Notes: generated by a model from the sequence alone, not told the origin. Counted from the stretch's first letter, positions 27,921 through 36,661 are shown. The stretch is 64,000 nt of DNA from Nocardia xishanensis NBRC 101358 (GCF_001613365.1 NZ_BDCF01000002.1:1-64000); one strand, 5' to 3'. Translations and numbers: made by a program.

Positions 27921-28384
27921 GGCGCGACTCGTTCGAGCAGGAAGTAGAAGTGCGCGCCGTCGGCGAGCACCAGGTCCGCGCGGCCGTTCATGATGCCCAT
28001 CAGCGTCGTGTCGTCTAGGGGCTTGAAGTGGTCGAACACGGGCTGGCCGTCGTAGACCATCGTCGCGGTCACCTCGCCGCGGAATTCGATGTTCCACAGC
28101 GAGGCCTCGCCCTTGCCGAGTTCCTTGTTCGAGAACAGCGAGCCGTCCTCGGCGCGGCAGACCAGTGGCTCGACATGCGCCGGCGACCGAAACCGCTTGC
28201 CGTACCAGCGATTCGCCGGCAGCGCGCGGCAGAGCGGATGACCGGTCTGGAACGCGGCGCCGCGCCATTCGCCGAGAATTTCCTCCGCGCGCACCGTCGG
28301 AAGCCCGGCCCACAGTTCGTCCAGGGCCGCCGTCGAAACCCCTGATTCTCGCGCGGCCAGTTCACGCCAGGACGCAGTGCCCAT
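27914..28384 (-). CDS. GXWXG/DUF4334 protein
   Basis: 156 residues from ATG 28384. The N-terminal GXWXG motif appears as ILGEWRGAAF (about 38-47) and the C-terminal DUF4334 part as MVYDGQPVFDHFKPLDDTTL and MGIMNGR. These proteins are small beta-rich domains of unproven function often found beside short-chain or alcohol dehydrogenases. Here the gene opens an operon with the zinc alcohol dehydrogenase and faces a TetR gene with twin operators, so it belongs to an inducible alcohol or aldehyde response. Confidence 0.85.
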   Translation of the reverse strand: MGTASWRELAARESGVSTAALDELWAGLPTVRAEEILGEWRGAAFQTGHPLCRALPANRWYGKRFRSPAHVEPLVCRAEDGSLFSNKELGKGEASLWNIEFRGEVTATMVYDGQPVFDHFKPLDDTTLMGIMNGRADLVLADGAHFYFLLERVAPC

Positions 28385-28412
28385 CGTCGGTCCCCATCTT
28401 CCCGAAGTTTCA

Positions 28413-28454
28413 GAACCATTTGGTTCGTGAACCCTATCCCGGACCAAATGGTTC
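28413..28454. promoter_or_regulatory. Paired TetR operators
   Basis: GAACCATTTGGTTC at 28413-28426 and GGACCAAATGGTTC at 28441-28454, the second being the first in reverse with one mismatch. Between them GGTTC-GT-GAACC (28422-28433) forms a third dyad that shares a half-site. They fill the divergent gap between the DUF4334 operon and the TetR gene. TAGGAT (28462-28467) is the TetR -10. Confidence 0.85.
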
Positions 28455-28474
28455 GGCAAGATAGGATTCCTGTC

Positions 28475-29035
28475 ATGCGCGCAGCAGGCCACGCCACCAG
28501 GGATCGGATCCTCGCCGCGGCCAAGGAAGAGTTCGCTCGCCACGGCGTCGCGGGCGCGCGGATCAACCGCATCGCCACCGCCGCGCGCGCCAGCAAGGAC
28601 CGGCTCTACGCCTATTTCGCGAGCAAAGACGAGCTCTACGCGGCGGTCACCGAAGAGTGGACGGGCCAGACCACCGAGGAAACCGCGCTCGACGCCGCGG
28701 ACCTGCCCGGCTACGCGGGCAGGCTCTTCGATCACTATCTGCGGCACCCCGAGAACGCCCGCTTACAGACGTGGGCCGAGATCGAGGACACCCGCATCCC
28801 CGAAGCCGAAGACGCGGTGCGACGCGTCCTCGCGACCAAGATCAGCGAAATCGAGCGAGGACAGCGCGAGGGTTTGATCACCACCGACTTCCAGCCCGTC
28901 ACGCTCGTGGTCATGCTCACCGATCTGGCGCGCACGGCCGCTGTGCGCGCCACCCGCGCGGAGGAAACGCACAACCTCGCCGAACGCCGCGCCGCGGTGG
29001 TGCTCGCCGCACGTCGGCTCGCCGCCCCGGAGTGA
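28475..29035 (+). CDS. TetR-family regulator of the DUF4334-ADH operon
   Basis: 186 residues from ATG 28475, which falls seven bases after the TAGGAT -10, so the message is probably leaderless. Helix-turn-helix at about 30-62 (ARINRIATAARASKDRLYAY then FASKDELYAAV). The C-terminal domain is of the TetR_C-17-like helical kind (LPGYAGRLFDHYLRHPENAR). The twin dyads in its own upstream gap support repression of both itself and the divergent operon. Confidence 0.9.
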   Translation: MRAAGHATRDRILAAAKEEFARHGVAGARINRIATAARASKDRLYAYFASKDELYAAVTEEWTGQTTEETALDAADLPGYAGRLFDHYLRHPENARLQTWAEIEDTRIPEAEDAVRRVLATKISEIERGQREGLITTDFQPVTLVVMLTDLARTAAVRATRAEETHNLAERRAAVVLAARRLAAPE

Positions 29036-29151
29036 TCCCGCCGAGCCTGCGCGAATGCTGGGAGTTTGCCTGGAACCGGTGATCGCCGCCGACGGCCGGG
29101 CGTAGACTCACCGGGATCGCTGCGTGAACATCCACTTCGAGGTGATGTCGC

Positions 29152-30768
29152 ATGGTCGATACAGAGGTGCTCATCGTCGGCGCCGGTCCGGTCGGACTGA
29201 CAGCGGCCATCGAGTTGGCCCGACGCGGAGTGGCATGCCGGATCATCGACGCGGCCGCCGAACCGCCGCGCTACGCCAAAGCGGTCGGCATCCAACCCCG
29301 GACGCTCGAGGTGTTCGAGGGTATGGGAGTGCTGCGGCAGGTGCTCGACTCGTCGATCGAGCTGCGCGGGCAGATCGTGTATGTCAACGGCGTCGAAGTC
29401 GAACGCGTCGCGTTGACCCTGCCCGCCGACATCCCCTACCGGTTCGTTGGGCTGCCGCAATACGAGACCGAACGGATTCTGCGTAAACGCCTGGACGCCA
29501 CCGGCACGCGCGTGGAACGTGGCGTCGCGCTCACCCACTTCGAGCAGGACGAGTCCGGCGTGCACGCCGTGCTCACCGACGAGAAGGGCGAGCGCCGGGT
29601 GCAGGCGGCGTATCTGATCGGTTGCGACGGCGCGCACAGCATCGTGCGAAAGGGGTTGGGGCTCGGCTTCGAAGGCGCGGCGTTCGCGGAACAGTACATG
29701 CTCGGTGATGTCGAACTGGACTGGTCGATGCCGCGCGGTTACGGCATTCGCTCGATGCACCGCACCGACGGCGTCACCGACGATCTGCTGGTGTGCATAC
29801 CGTTGCCCGGCGCGAACCGGTATCGAGTGTCGATGCTGGTGCCCGAGGAACTCGCGACCGTGCCTGCGATCGGTGGTGGCGCAGTCGAGCACGGCTTCGA
29901 AGGCGGTCATCCGCCCGAGCGGCACCACATCCAGGCGGTGCTCGACCGGTTGGCGCCCGAACCGGTCACCGCGTCGAGCCTGCGCTGGTCATCGGTGTTT
30001 CGCATCAGCCACCGCATCGTCGATTCGTATTCGCGCGCAAGGGTGTTCGTCGCCGGAGACGCCGCCCATATCCATCCTCCGACGGGCGCGCAGGGCATGA
30101 ACACCGGCATCCAGGACGCGCACAACCTCGCCTGGAAACTCGCGCTCACCCTTGCGGGCATCGGCGCGCCCGACCTGCTCGCCAGCTACGACGCCGAACG
30201 CAAACCGGTCGGCGCGGAAGTGGTCGGACGGACCGTGCGCAGCGCGCGGGAAGGCATCGGCGCGGGAGAGACCGACCCCGACTTCGTCATTCGCCGCGAA
30301 GCGCAACTGCTGATCGACTACTCCGCCGGCCCGCTGGTGAGCAATGCCCCCGCCGACACAGGCGGCCCGCTGCCCGGGCAGCGAGCCCCCGACGCGGCCG
30401 GTCTGACTCGGGACGCCGTCGCTTTCCCGATACGGCTGTTCTCCTTGCTCGGACGCACCGATCACACCGTCCTGATCTACCTCGACGACACCGCAGGCTC
30501 CGAGTCGTCCGCCCTGGTAGCCGCGCTCACCGATGCCGCGCGGCGCGCCGCACACGGCCGGGTCGACGTCTACCTCATCGTCGGCGGCGACGCCGAACCC
30601 GCATCCGCCCTACCGGTGATTCGCGACCGCGACGGCGACTTCGCCCGCAACTACCGCGCGAAAGGGTTGTGCGCCTACGTCATCCGGCCTGACGGCTATC
30701 TCGGCTTCACCGAGCACGCACCGACGCCCGAGGACCTGACCAAGCACTTCGCGTCGATCTTCCGCTGA
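29152..30768 (+). CDS. FAD-dependent aromatic monooxygenase
   Basis: 538 residues from ATG 29152. PHBH-type class A flavoprotein: GAGPVGLTAAIELARRG (FAD GxGxxG), the DG motif GCDGAHSIVRKGLG, and the second FAD motif VFVAGDAAHIHPPTGAQGMN followed by TGIQDAHNLAWKLA. The C-terminal 130 residues form the thioredoxin-like domain of the phenol-hydroxylase/MhpA subgroup and end with YVIRPDGYLGF. The family hydroxylates phenolic rings with NAD(P)H. It stands alone and converges on a TetR-hydrolase operon; substrate cannot be named. Confidence 0.9.
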   Translation: MVDTEVLIVGAGPVGLTAAIELARRGVACRIIDAAAEPPRYAKAVGIQPRTLEVFEGMGVLRQVLDSSIELRGQIVYVNGVEVERVALTLPADIPYRFVGLPQYETERILRKRLDATGTRVERGVALTHFEQDESGVHAVLTDEKGERRVQAAYLIGCDGAHSIVRKGLGLGFEGAAFAEQYMLGDVELDWSMPRGYGIRSMHRTDGVTDDLLVCIPLPGANRYRVSMLVPEELATVPAIGGGAVEHGFEGGHPPERHHIQAVLDRLAPEPVTASSLRWSSVFRISHRIVDSYSRARVFVAGDAAHIHPPTGAQGMNTGIQDAHNLAWKLALTLAGIGAPDLLASYDAERKPVGAEVVGRTVRSAREGIGAGETDPDFVIRREAQLLIDYSAGPLVSNAPADTGGPLPGQRAPDAAGLTRDAVAFPIRLFSLLGRTDHTVLIYLDDTAGSESSALVAALTDAARRAAHGRVDVYLIVGGDAEPASALPVIRDRDGDFARNYRAKGLCAYVIRPDGYLGFTEHAPTPEDLTKHFASIFR

Positions 30769-30781
30769 ACCCGGTTCAGCG
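30763..30781. terminator. Dyad holding both convergent stop codons
   Basis: CGCTGAACC-C-GGTTCAGCG. Nine-base arms around one base, with the TGA of the monooxygenase in the left arm and the TGA of the convergent hydrolase in the right. The loop is too small for a good hairpin, so terminator function is uncertain. Confidence 0.4.
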
Positions 30782-31603
30782 AGGCGAGAGAATCCGAATC
30801 AGCTGCTGAGCGAATTCGTCTGCGTCGGTGCGGATCCCGTTGTGCGCGCCGGGGAACTCGACCACCTCGAGACCGACCCGGCTCGCTATCTCCACGGCCG
30901 GGCGATACGGCAAGCAGCCGCGCGTCTGCTGGCCGACCGCCAGAACCAGCCGATCCCGCACCCGCGCCACTGCGGCGTAATCCGGGACGTAGGAAGTGAA
31001 TTCGCGCAGCTCATGCTCGATCATGAGCGGACCGTTGGCCGCCAGGCGGACCCACATCTCGGCGGCGCGAGGCGGCAATTGCGAAACCTCCGGAGCCGGT
31101 TTCATCGCCGCCGGACCGATACCGGCCAGGAACCGGGCCCCCGCAGCGGCCGCGCCCTCTTGCTGGAAGATCGTGTAGACCTCGTCGACCATGGCGCGAT
31201 GCACGGCGGCGTCGGGCAGGACGGCGAAACACGGCGGTTCGTGGGCGACCAGCGACCGCACCCGATCGGGATGGTGTGCCAGCAGATCCAGGCCGACGAT
31301 CGCGCCACTGCTGGTGCCGCACACGAACGCCGGACCGTCCGACAGGTGAGCCAGCAACCGGTAGGCGTCGTCGCTCTGGACGGCGACGTGCTGGGTGGCA
31401 GGCGTGCCGCCGTCGAGGGCGCTGCGCGAGTAGCCGCGCGGGTCGAGCGCCGCGACGGTGAAGTTCTGGGCGAGCACGTCGGCCATGTCGTCGAACACGC
31501 CGGCGTCGCCGCCACCGCCGGGAATCAGCAGCAGCAGCGGGCCCGCGCCGCGCACTTCGTAGTAGAGGGTCGCGCCGGGCACGGACAAGGTCTCGGATCT
31601 CAT
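30776..31603 (-). CDS. Alpha/beta hydrolase
   Basis: 275 residues from ATG 31603, which overlaps the TetR stop in ATGA. It has the oxyanion region LLLIPGGGGDAGVFDDM, the nucleophile elbow GTSSGAIVGLDLL (G-x-S-x-G) and a late FPGAHNGIRTDADEF with the likely His. The type is common in actinobacteria as a TetR-controlled hydrolase of small esters or lactones. Translation is coupled to the regulator upstream, so the enzyme probably acts on the regulator's ligand or a related compound. Confidence 0.87.
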   Translation of the reverse strand: MRSETLSVPGATLYYEVRGAGPLLLLIPGGGGDAGVFDDMADVLAQNFTVAALDPRGYSRSALDGGTPATQHVAVQSDDAYRLLAHLSDGPAFVCGTSSGAIVGLDLLAHHPDRVRSLVAHEPPCFAVLPDAAVHRAMVDEVYTIFQQEGAAAAGARFLAGIGPAAMKPAPEVSQLPPRAAEMWVRLAANGPLMIEHELREFTSYVPDYAAVARVRDRLVLAVGQQTRGCLPYRPAVEIASRVGLEVVEFPGAHNGIRTDADEFAQQLIRILSPR

Positions 31604-32193
31604 CGCGGATCCTTCTCTGCGGATGCGGACGGCCACTGCGACAACGTCAGGTGCAGTGCGTCGAGAATGTGACGCCAGCTGGCGTCGGTAGGCCGGGAGT
31701 GGGCGAAGCCGCCCGCCGCTTCCAAGGTGGCGAAGCCGTGAAAGGTGCTGCGCAGCATGCGTCCCGCATCGGTGAGATCGGAGTCGGCCAAGTCGTAGCC
31801 GCGCAGCATCGACACCGTCAGCTCGATACCGCGCAGCATCGCGGGCTCGTCGGCGACCTCGGCCGGATCCATGTGGATCTGGGTCGCCGCGTAGCGGCCA
31901 GGATGTTCCAGCGCGTACGCGCGATAGGCGTCGGCGAACGCGATCAACGCGTCCTTGCCCGACCGCCCGGCCACCGCGATACCGATCCGATCGTTCATCT
32001 CCGCACCGGCCAGCAGCCCGACCTGCTTGCGCAGATCGTGCAGATTCCGCACATGGGCGTAGAGGCTGGGATCCCGCACGCCGAACCTGCGGGCGATCGC
32101 CGAGAGCGTGACGTTGTCGAATCCGATCTCGTCGGCGAGTTCGGCTGCGGCCTGGACGATTCGGTCCCGGGACAGACCCGCGCGAGGCGACAT
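31600..32193 (-). CDS. TetR-family regulator upstream of a hydrolase
   Basis: 197 residues from ATG 32193, set by GGAAGGAGG. Helix-turn-helix LSAIARRFGVRDPSLYAHVR (about 30-50); the C-terminal part is TetR_C_13-like (with LRSTFHGFATLEAAGGF, the WHG-like dimer helix). It shares an ATGA with the downstream hydrolase. Several dyads built from CCTA/TAGG half-sites lie directly upstream (32207-32242), so it is probably autoregulated and controls the hydrolase. Confidence 0.88.
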   Translation of the reverse strand: MSPRAGLSRDRIVQAAAELADEIGFDNVTLSAIARRFGVRDPSLYAHVRNLHDLRKQVGLLAGAEMNDRIGIAVAGRSGKDALIAFADAYRAYALEHPGRYAATQIHMDPAEVADEPAMLRGIELTVSMLRGYDLADSDLTDAGRMLRSTFHGFATLEAAGGFAHSRPTDASWRHILDALHLTLSQWPSASAEKDPR

Positions 32194-32206
32194 CGCAACC
32201 CTCCTT

Positions 32207-32242
32207 CCTACGATAAGTAGGCTACAACCTAATAGAATTAGG
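32207..32242. promoter_or_regulatory. Tandem dyads upstream of the TetR-hydrolase operon
   Basis: CCTAC-GATAA-GTAGG (32207-32221) and CCTAAT-AGA-ATTAGG (32228-32242), spaced 21 bases centre to centre (two helical turns), adjoining the TetR ribosome binding site. Probable operator of the TetR gene. Confidence 0.7.
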
Positions 32243-32889
32243 AACAAGGGCTCATACGACCCGGTCCTCGGGATCGGAAAAGTGTCGCGTAAGCGAATTC
32301 GCGCGCTCGTTGCCCGGGTGCTCACCTGTCGGCGCGGTGCCCGAACCGGGATCCCGCCATCACGTGATCGCCTCGGCGGCAGGAAAATTCGACGCGATCG
32401 ATCAGCGCTCGAAGATGCTCGTGTCGCCCGGTTCGGTCTCGAGCGCCTGGCGGCCGAACGCGGCCGTTTTGCGGTCCAAGCGTCCGCGCACCGTCAGGTA
32501 CAGCACGATCGTCGAGGCGTAGATGAGGGCGGGGAGGAACGTCGACCCGTGATCCGCTCCAGCAGCGCGTCACCCGGCAGCTTTCTCTGTCGACGCCGAG
32601 GCGCTCTCACGGCTGCACGCCGACGTGTTCGGCGTCTTCCGCATGTGAGCCCTTCGAAGGCTCGCCTGGGTGGGCGAAAACCCGTCCACGGCAAGGATTC
32701 CGGTGAACCCAACTACGATGCCTGCGTCGAGGGCTGACTGAACCACGAGAAGATCCAACGGCCTGCGCGAGGAAGGGTGGCTGTCCGTCGAGCGCGGACG
32801 CGTAAGCAGATGCGACGGTCGGTTGCTGGTCGATGTCGCGTTGCGGCAACACGGGCAGGGCCGTGACACCGGTCGCGTCAAAACCTACG
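32243..32889. pseudogene. Region of gene debris before the recombinase
   Basis: 647 bases without an intact gene. On the minus strand about 32570-32403 the DNA reads TFLPALIYASTIVLYLTVRG then RLDRKTAAFGRQALETEPGD and ends at a stop, which looks like the last membrane helix and tail of a permease, cut from its body by a frame change at about 32545. On the plus strand 32589-32648 reads VDAEALSRLHADVFGVFRM and a stop, the tail of another protein. Neither can be assigned with certainty. Confidence 0.4.
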
Positions 32890-34089
32890 TCACAGACCGA
32901 GTTTGGTGACGGCGTTGTCATCCAACGGGTTCGCGGTGCGGATGTACGAGTGCACGGTGCGCGGGTTGGACCAGCGTCCTTGGCGCATGATCTCGCGGTC
33001 GCTGGCGCCACCGAGGGCGGCTTGGGTGGCGAAGCCCGCGCGCAAGGAGTGTCCGGAGAAGAGATTCGGGTCCAGGCCCGCGCGGGCGGCGTAGCGCTTC
33101 ACGAGTTCGGCGACGGCGCGGCCCGACATCGGGCGGTCGCCGATGCCGCCGTGGCGGGTGATGGTGGGAAACAGGGGGAGATCGGGGTGTTCGGCGAGGG
33201 GAGTGCCGGTGAAGCCGTGGCAGCGGTGGATTCCGTTATCGGCGACGCGTGCCGCGCAGTGTTCGCGGAGAGCGAGTGGTCCTGCCGCCGTGTGAATTTC
33301 GAGTAGCTCGAGCCAAGCGGCGAAGGCGCAGACGGGGCAGGTGTGCGGGCGTTGTCCGCGCGGAAGCGCCACGCGCTGTTCGGCGGCGCCGGTGGGGTCG
33401 GTCTTGGTGGTCGGCAGGTGCACGAGCAGAATCGGCTCGCCGGTGACGTGATCCGTGCTCACCCGCACGTCGGCGACGCGCAGACTCGCGAGTTCGCTGC
33501 GCCGCAACGCGCCCGCGAACCCGATCAGCAAAGCGAGCGCGTCGCGGCGGCGGGCGGGTTCGGTGGGCCAGCCGGGTTCCGGTAGACCGGCGAGCAGCTG
33601 GTCGAGGGTGTGCAGCAGGATGGGACGCTTCCGGGTGGGCGGTGTGCGGCGGGTGCGCCGGATACCGCGCAGGGTGAGGCGGACGACGTCGGATCGGGTG
33701 GGGGATGACAGCCCGTTGGCGGCGTGCACGGCGGCGATCGCGGCCGATTTGCGTTCCAACGTGGCGGGCCCGAACGCCCACTCGCCGTTCGGTCGTCGCG
33801 CGTCGGCCGCGGCCGCCAGATACACCGCGACATCGAGCGCGTCGGCCGGAAGCGCTTGCCGCCCTTCGGCCGCGCACCACCCCGCCCACGCGATCCAGTC
33901 GGTGCGATAGGCGCGCAACGTGTTCGCCGACTGCGACGCCTCCAGGTAGCGGCGCAGCGCACCGGCCTGGACGTCGTCGAATCGCTCACGCACCAAATGC
34001 AAGGCGGCAGCGTCGACGAGGACGCTGCGCACGCCACGACGCAGCTCCGTACGCACCGCCTCCGGCACGGCCACGACGCTGTCGCCCAC
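32890..34089 (-). CDS. Tyrosine recombinase / site-specific integrase
   Basis: 399 residues from GTG 34089, with GAGGAG upstream. The N-terminal SAM-like DNA-binding domain (SANTLRAYRTDWIAWAGWCA) precedes a catalytic domain with the first Arg in GALRRSELASL, the Lys-bearing hairpin near HLPTTKTDPT, HSLRAGFAT for H-x-x-R, GRWSN where Trp replaces the second His, and the nucleophile Tyr in VHSYIR. It contains extra Cys residues (HTCPVCAF). The protein cuts and rejoins DNA; but no excisionase, att repeat, tRNA or phage gene is next to it. It sits beside gene debris, so it may be a remnant of a lost element or a domesticated recombinase. Confidence 0.88.
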   Translation of the reverse strand: MGDSVVAVPEAVRTELRRGVRSVLVDAAALHLVRERFDDVQAGALRRYLEASQSANTLRAYRTDWIAWAGWCAAEGRQALPADALDVAVYLAAAADARRPNGEWAFGPATLERKSAAIAAVHAANGLSSPTRSDVVRLTLRGIRRTRRTPPTRKRPILLHTLDQLLAGLPEPGWPTEPARRRDALALLIGFAGALRRSELASLRVADVRVSTDHVTGEPILLVHLPTTKTDPTGAAEQRVALPRGQRPHTCPVCAFAAWLELLEIHTAAGPLALREHCAARVADNGIHRCHGFTGTPLAEHPDLPLFPTITRHGGIGDRPMSGRAVAELVKRYAARAGLDPNLFSGHSLRAGFATQAALGGASDREIMRQGRWSNPRTVHSYIRTANPLDDNAVTKLGL

Positions 34090-34415
34090 TACCCGCTCCT
34101 CACTGCACCAGGTCGGCGACGCGCAGAACGTCGTGGCGCCGACCGACTTCCAGCCCAGACTATGCGCAAGCGGCGAGCGGATCGCGCATCCGGGCAGTCA
34201 TGTTGCGGTCGTGGACTGCGGCGGCACGGTTTCTCCGGCGCGACTCGGTCGCGTCCAGACGGCGTTGGGGAGCGGTCGCCACCGCCGGGCCGGGAATTTT
34301 CGGCGAGCATGGCAAGGTTTCCCCCGCGGACGACCGCCGGACCCGGCAACACGCGCGCCGGAGCCGGTATCAGCACTGAACGGCGACACGGACGTCGCGC
34401 CGAAAGGGATCGAAT
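34090..34415. other. Divergent gap between recombinase and LLM gene
   Basis: 326 bases, no supported gene. AAAGGGAT at 34406-34413 is the ribosome binding site for the LLM gene. I looked here for att-like repeats and saw none. Confidence 0.35.
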
Positions 34416-35276
34416 ATGAAGTTCGCGGTCAGTTACAGCAGCGCCCATTTCGGGACCGATCCCGATCGGATCGTCGACTACGCGCGCCACGCCGAGGCCT
34501 GCGGATTCGAGGGCCTGTACCTGCCCGAGCACCTGGTGCTGTATCCCGGCGCGAAGATGCACAGCTTCGAGGTCCCGCCCACGCTGCCATTCCTCGACCC
34601 GCTCGACACCCTCGCGTACGTCGCCGCGGCGACCGAGCGGCTGCTGCTCGGCACCGGCGTGTTACTGCTGCCGTACCGGCACCCAGTGGTGCTGGCGAAG
34701 CAGCTGGCGACCATCGATGTGCTGTCCAAGGGCCGGATGCGTTTGCTTACAGTGGGATTGGGCACCCTGCCCGAGGAAGCGGCGGCCACCGGCGTCGAAT
34801 TCCGCGCCCGCGGACGGCGTGCCGACGAAGCGATCGACGTGCTGCGGCTACTGTGGGCGGGAGGCGAAGAGGGAGTCGGCTACCGCGGCGAGTTCTTCGC
34901 CTTCGAGAATCTCGTCCAATACCCGAAGCCCTACCAGGCCGCGACATTGCCGATTCACGTCGGCGGATCGAGCCTGCCGGCCGCGCGCCGGGCGGGACTG
35001 CGCGGCGACGGATACTTCGCGGGCGGCATGCTGGTGCCGCAGGAACGCAAGGTCCAGTGGGATCTGGCGCGCTCGACGGCCGAGGAAGCCGGGCGGGACC
35101 CGGACGTACTCGAATACACTCGCTGGAGCGGCATCGATATGACCGATGAACGGCTCGCCGCCTTCGCAGCGCAGGGTGTCACGCGCGTCGTCGTCAGCGC
35201 CACCGCGTTGGATCCGAACGAACAACTCGACGAATTGTCACGCTTCGCCGAACGATTCGGTCTCGCACGGGTGTGA
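34416..35276 (+). CDS. LLM-class F420-dependent oxidoreductase
   Basis: 286 residues from ATG 34416. Bacterial-luciferase-like TIM barrel: MKFAVSYSSAHFGTDPDRIV, GFEGLYLPEHLVL, ERLLLGTGVLLLPYRHPVVL then AKQLATIDVLSKGRMRLLTV, and the C-terminal EQLDELSRFAERFGL. The pattern matches actinobacterial F420-type members of this superfamily rather than FMN ones, but the cofactor is inferred from family. It reduces or oxidises an unknown substrate. Convergent with the aminotransferase gene, with a terminator between. Confidence 0.87.
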   Translation: MKFAVSYSSAHFGTDPDRIVDYARHAEACGFEGLYLPEHLVLYPGAKMHSFEVPPTLPFLDPLDTLAYVAAATERLLLGTGVLLLPYRHPVVLAKQLATIDVLSKGRMRLLTVGLGTLPEEAAATGVEFRARGRRADEAIDVLRLLWAGGEEGVGYRGEFFAFENLVQYPKPYQAATLPIHVGGSSLPAARRAGLRGDGYFAGGMLVPQERKVQWDLARSTAEEAGRDPDVLEYTRWSGIDMTDERLAAFAAQGVTRVVVSATALDPNEQLDELSRFAERFGLARV

Positions 35277-35283
35277 CCTCATT

Positions 35284-35321
35284 GCTCGGCCGACACCTCG
35301 TCGGGGGATGTTCGGCCGAGC
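35284..35321. terminator. Terminator between convergent genes
   Basis: GCTCGGCCGA (35284-35293) and TCGGCCGAGC (35312-35321), perfect ten-base arms with an 18-base loop, placed between the LLM stop (35276) and the aminotransferase stop (35361). Confidence 0.7.
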
Positions 35322-35360
35322 GGGCGAACATCGCTGGTAACAGCGTCATTCGCCCGAAGG

Positions 35361-36578
35361 TCACTGGCGGTAGGTGGCCAGGAAGCGGCCGATGCGTTCG
35401 ATGATCGCTTCGAGCTCGTCGGCGTGCGGGAGAGTGACGATGCGGAAGTGGTCGGGCCGCTTCCAGTTGAAGCCGGTGCCCTGCACGATGTGCAGCTTCT
35501 CCTGGAGCAGCAGATCCAGCACGAATTTCTCGTCGTCGTGGATCGGGTACATGTCGAGGTCGATGCGCGGGAAGGCATAGATCGCGCCCCTGGGTTTCAC
35601 GCAGGAGACGCCGGGGATCGCGTTGAGCGCTTCCCAGGCCCGGTCGCGCTGCTCGCGCAGCCTGCCGCCGGGCAGGGTCAGGTCGTTGATGCTCTGATGC
35701 CCACCGAGCGCGGCCTGAATCGCTTGCTGTGCGGGAACATTCGCGCACAAGCGTAGCCCGGCGAGCATGGTCAGGCCCTCCAGGTAATTCTCGGCGTGTC
35801 CGGTGGGGCCCGACACCACCAGCCAGCCGGACCGGAATCCGGCGGCCCGATACGCCTTGGACAGTCCGGAGAAGGTCAGGCACAGCAGATCGGGGGCGAG
35901 CGCGGCGGTGGCGGTATGGGTGAGATCGTCGTAATGGATCTTGTCGTAGATCTCGTCGGAGAACACCACGAGATTGTGGCGGCGGGCGATTTCGAGGATC
36001 TGGCGCAGTACCTCGGGCGAATAGACCGCGCCGGTCGGGTTGTTCGGGTTGATGATCACGATCGCACGGGTGCGGTCGGTGATCTTGGCGGCGATATCGG
36101 CGACGTCGGGGAACCAGTCCGAGGACTCGTCGCAGACGTAATGCACCGGCTTGCCGCCGTTGAGCGCGGTCGCCGCGGTCCACAGCGGGAAGTCGGGCGA
36201 GGGAACGAGCACCTCGTCGCCGTTCTCCAGCAGCGCGGTCATCGCCATCATGATCAGCTCGGAGACCCCGTTGCCGAGGAACACCTCCTCGACGTCGACA
36301 TCGTCGACGCCGAGGGTCTGGTAGTACTGCACCACCGCGCGCCGCGCCGAGAGCAGGCCTTTCGAGGAGGAGTAACCGCTCGAGGCGGGCAGCGTGCGGA
36401 TGATGTCCTGCAAGAGTTCCGTGGGCGCTTCGAAACCGAACGGCAGCGGATTGCCGGTGTTCAGCTTCACGACGTGGTGGCCCTCGGCCTCCAGCCGCGC
36501 GGCGTGCTCGGCCACCGGTCCGCGGATCTCGTACGACACGCCCGCGAGCTTGCTCGACTGCTTGACCTGCATGGACAT
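35361..36578 (-). CDS. PLP-dependent aminotransferase (AspC/AlaT-like)
   Basis: 405 residues from ATG 36578; the second ATG at 36572 has the better spacing from GAAGGG and may be the real start. Fold-type I aminotransferase with LNTGNPLPFGF, the PLP-phosphate region LGNGVSELI, NPNNPTGAVYSPEVL, the Schiff-base Lys in FSGLSKAYRAAGFRSGW and the substrate Arg in HFRIVTLPH. It matches the mycobacterial AspC/AlaT-type alanine aminotransferase (Rv0337c-like). It interconverts pyruvate and alanine, or related pairs. Divergent from an HxlR gene through twin operators. Confidence 0.9.
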   Translation of the reverse strand: MSMQVKQSSKLAGVSYEIRGPVAEHAARLEAEGHHVVKLNTGNPLPFGFEAPTELLQDIIRTLPASSGYSSSKGLLSARRAVVQYYQTLGVDDVDVEEVFLGNGVSELIMMAMTALLENGDEVLVPSPDFPLWTAATALNGGKPVHYVCDESSDWFPDVADIAAKITDRTRAIVIINPNNPTGAVYSPEVLRQILEIARRHNLVVFSDEIYDKIHYDDLTHTATAALAPDLLCLTFSGLSKAYRAAGFRSGWLVVSGPTGHAENYLEGLTMLAGLRLCANVPAQQAIQAALGGHQSINDLTLPGGRLREQRDRAWEALNAIPGVSCVKPRGAIYAFPRIDLDMYPIHDDEKFVLDLLLQEKLHIVQGTGFNWKRPDHFRIVTLPHADELEAIIERIGRFLATYRQ

Positions 36579-36606
36579 CCCTTCTCATTGCGGTTGCCGC
36601 ACACTC

Positions 36607-36644
36607 TACTTGGTTTTTCCAAGTATGCACTTGGATTTTCCAAG
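36607..36644. promoter_or_regulatory. Twin HxlR operators
   Basis: TACTTGG-TTTTT-CCAAGTA (36607-36625) and CTTGG-ATTTT-CCAAG (36630-36644), 21 bases apart (two turns), in the gap between the aminotransferase and HxlR genes. TAGAGT (36608-36603, minus) is a likely -10 for the aminotransferase and overlaps the first dyad. Confidence 0.85.
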
Positions 36645-36661
36645 CGACCGGTTACAGTGGC

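Noticed and set aside
34090..34415. Attachment site for the recombinase
   Set aside because: No repeat of useful length, no tRNA end and no matching copy on the other side were visible.
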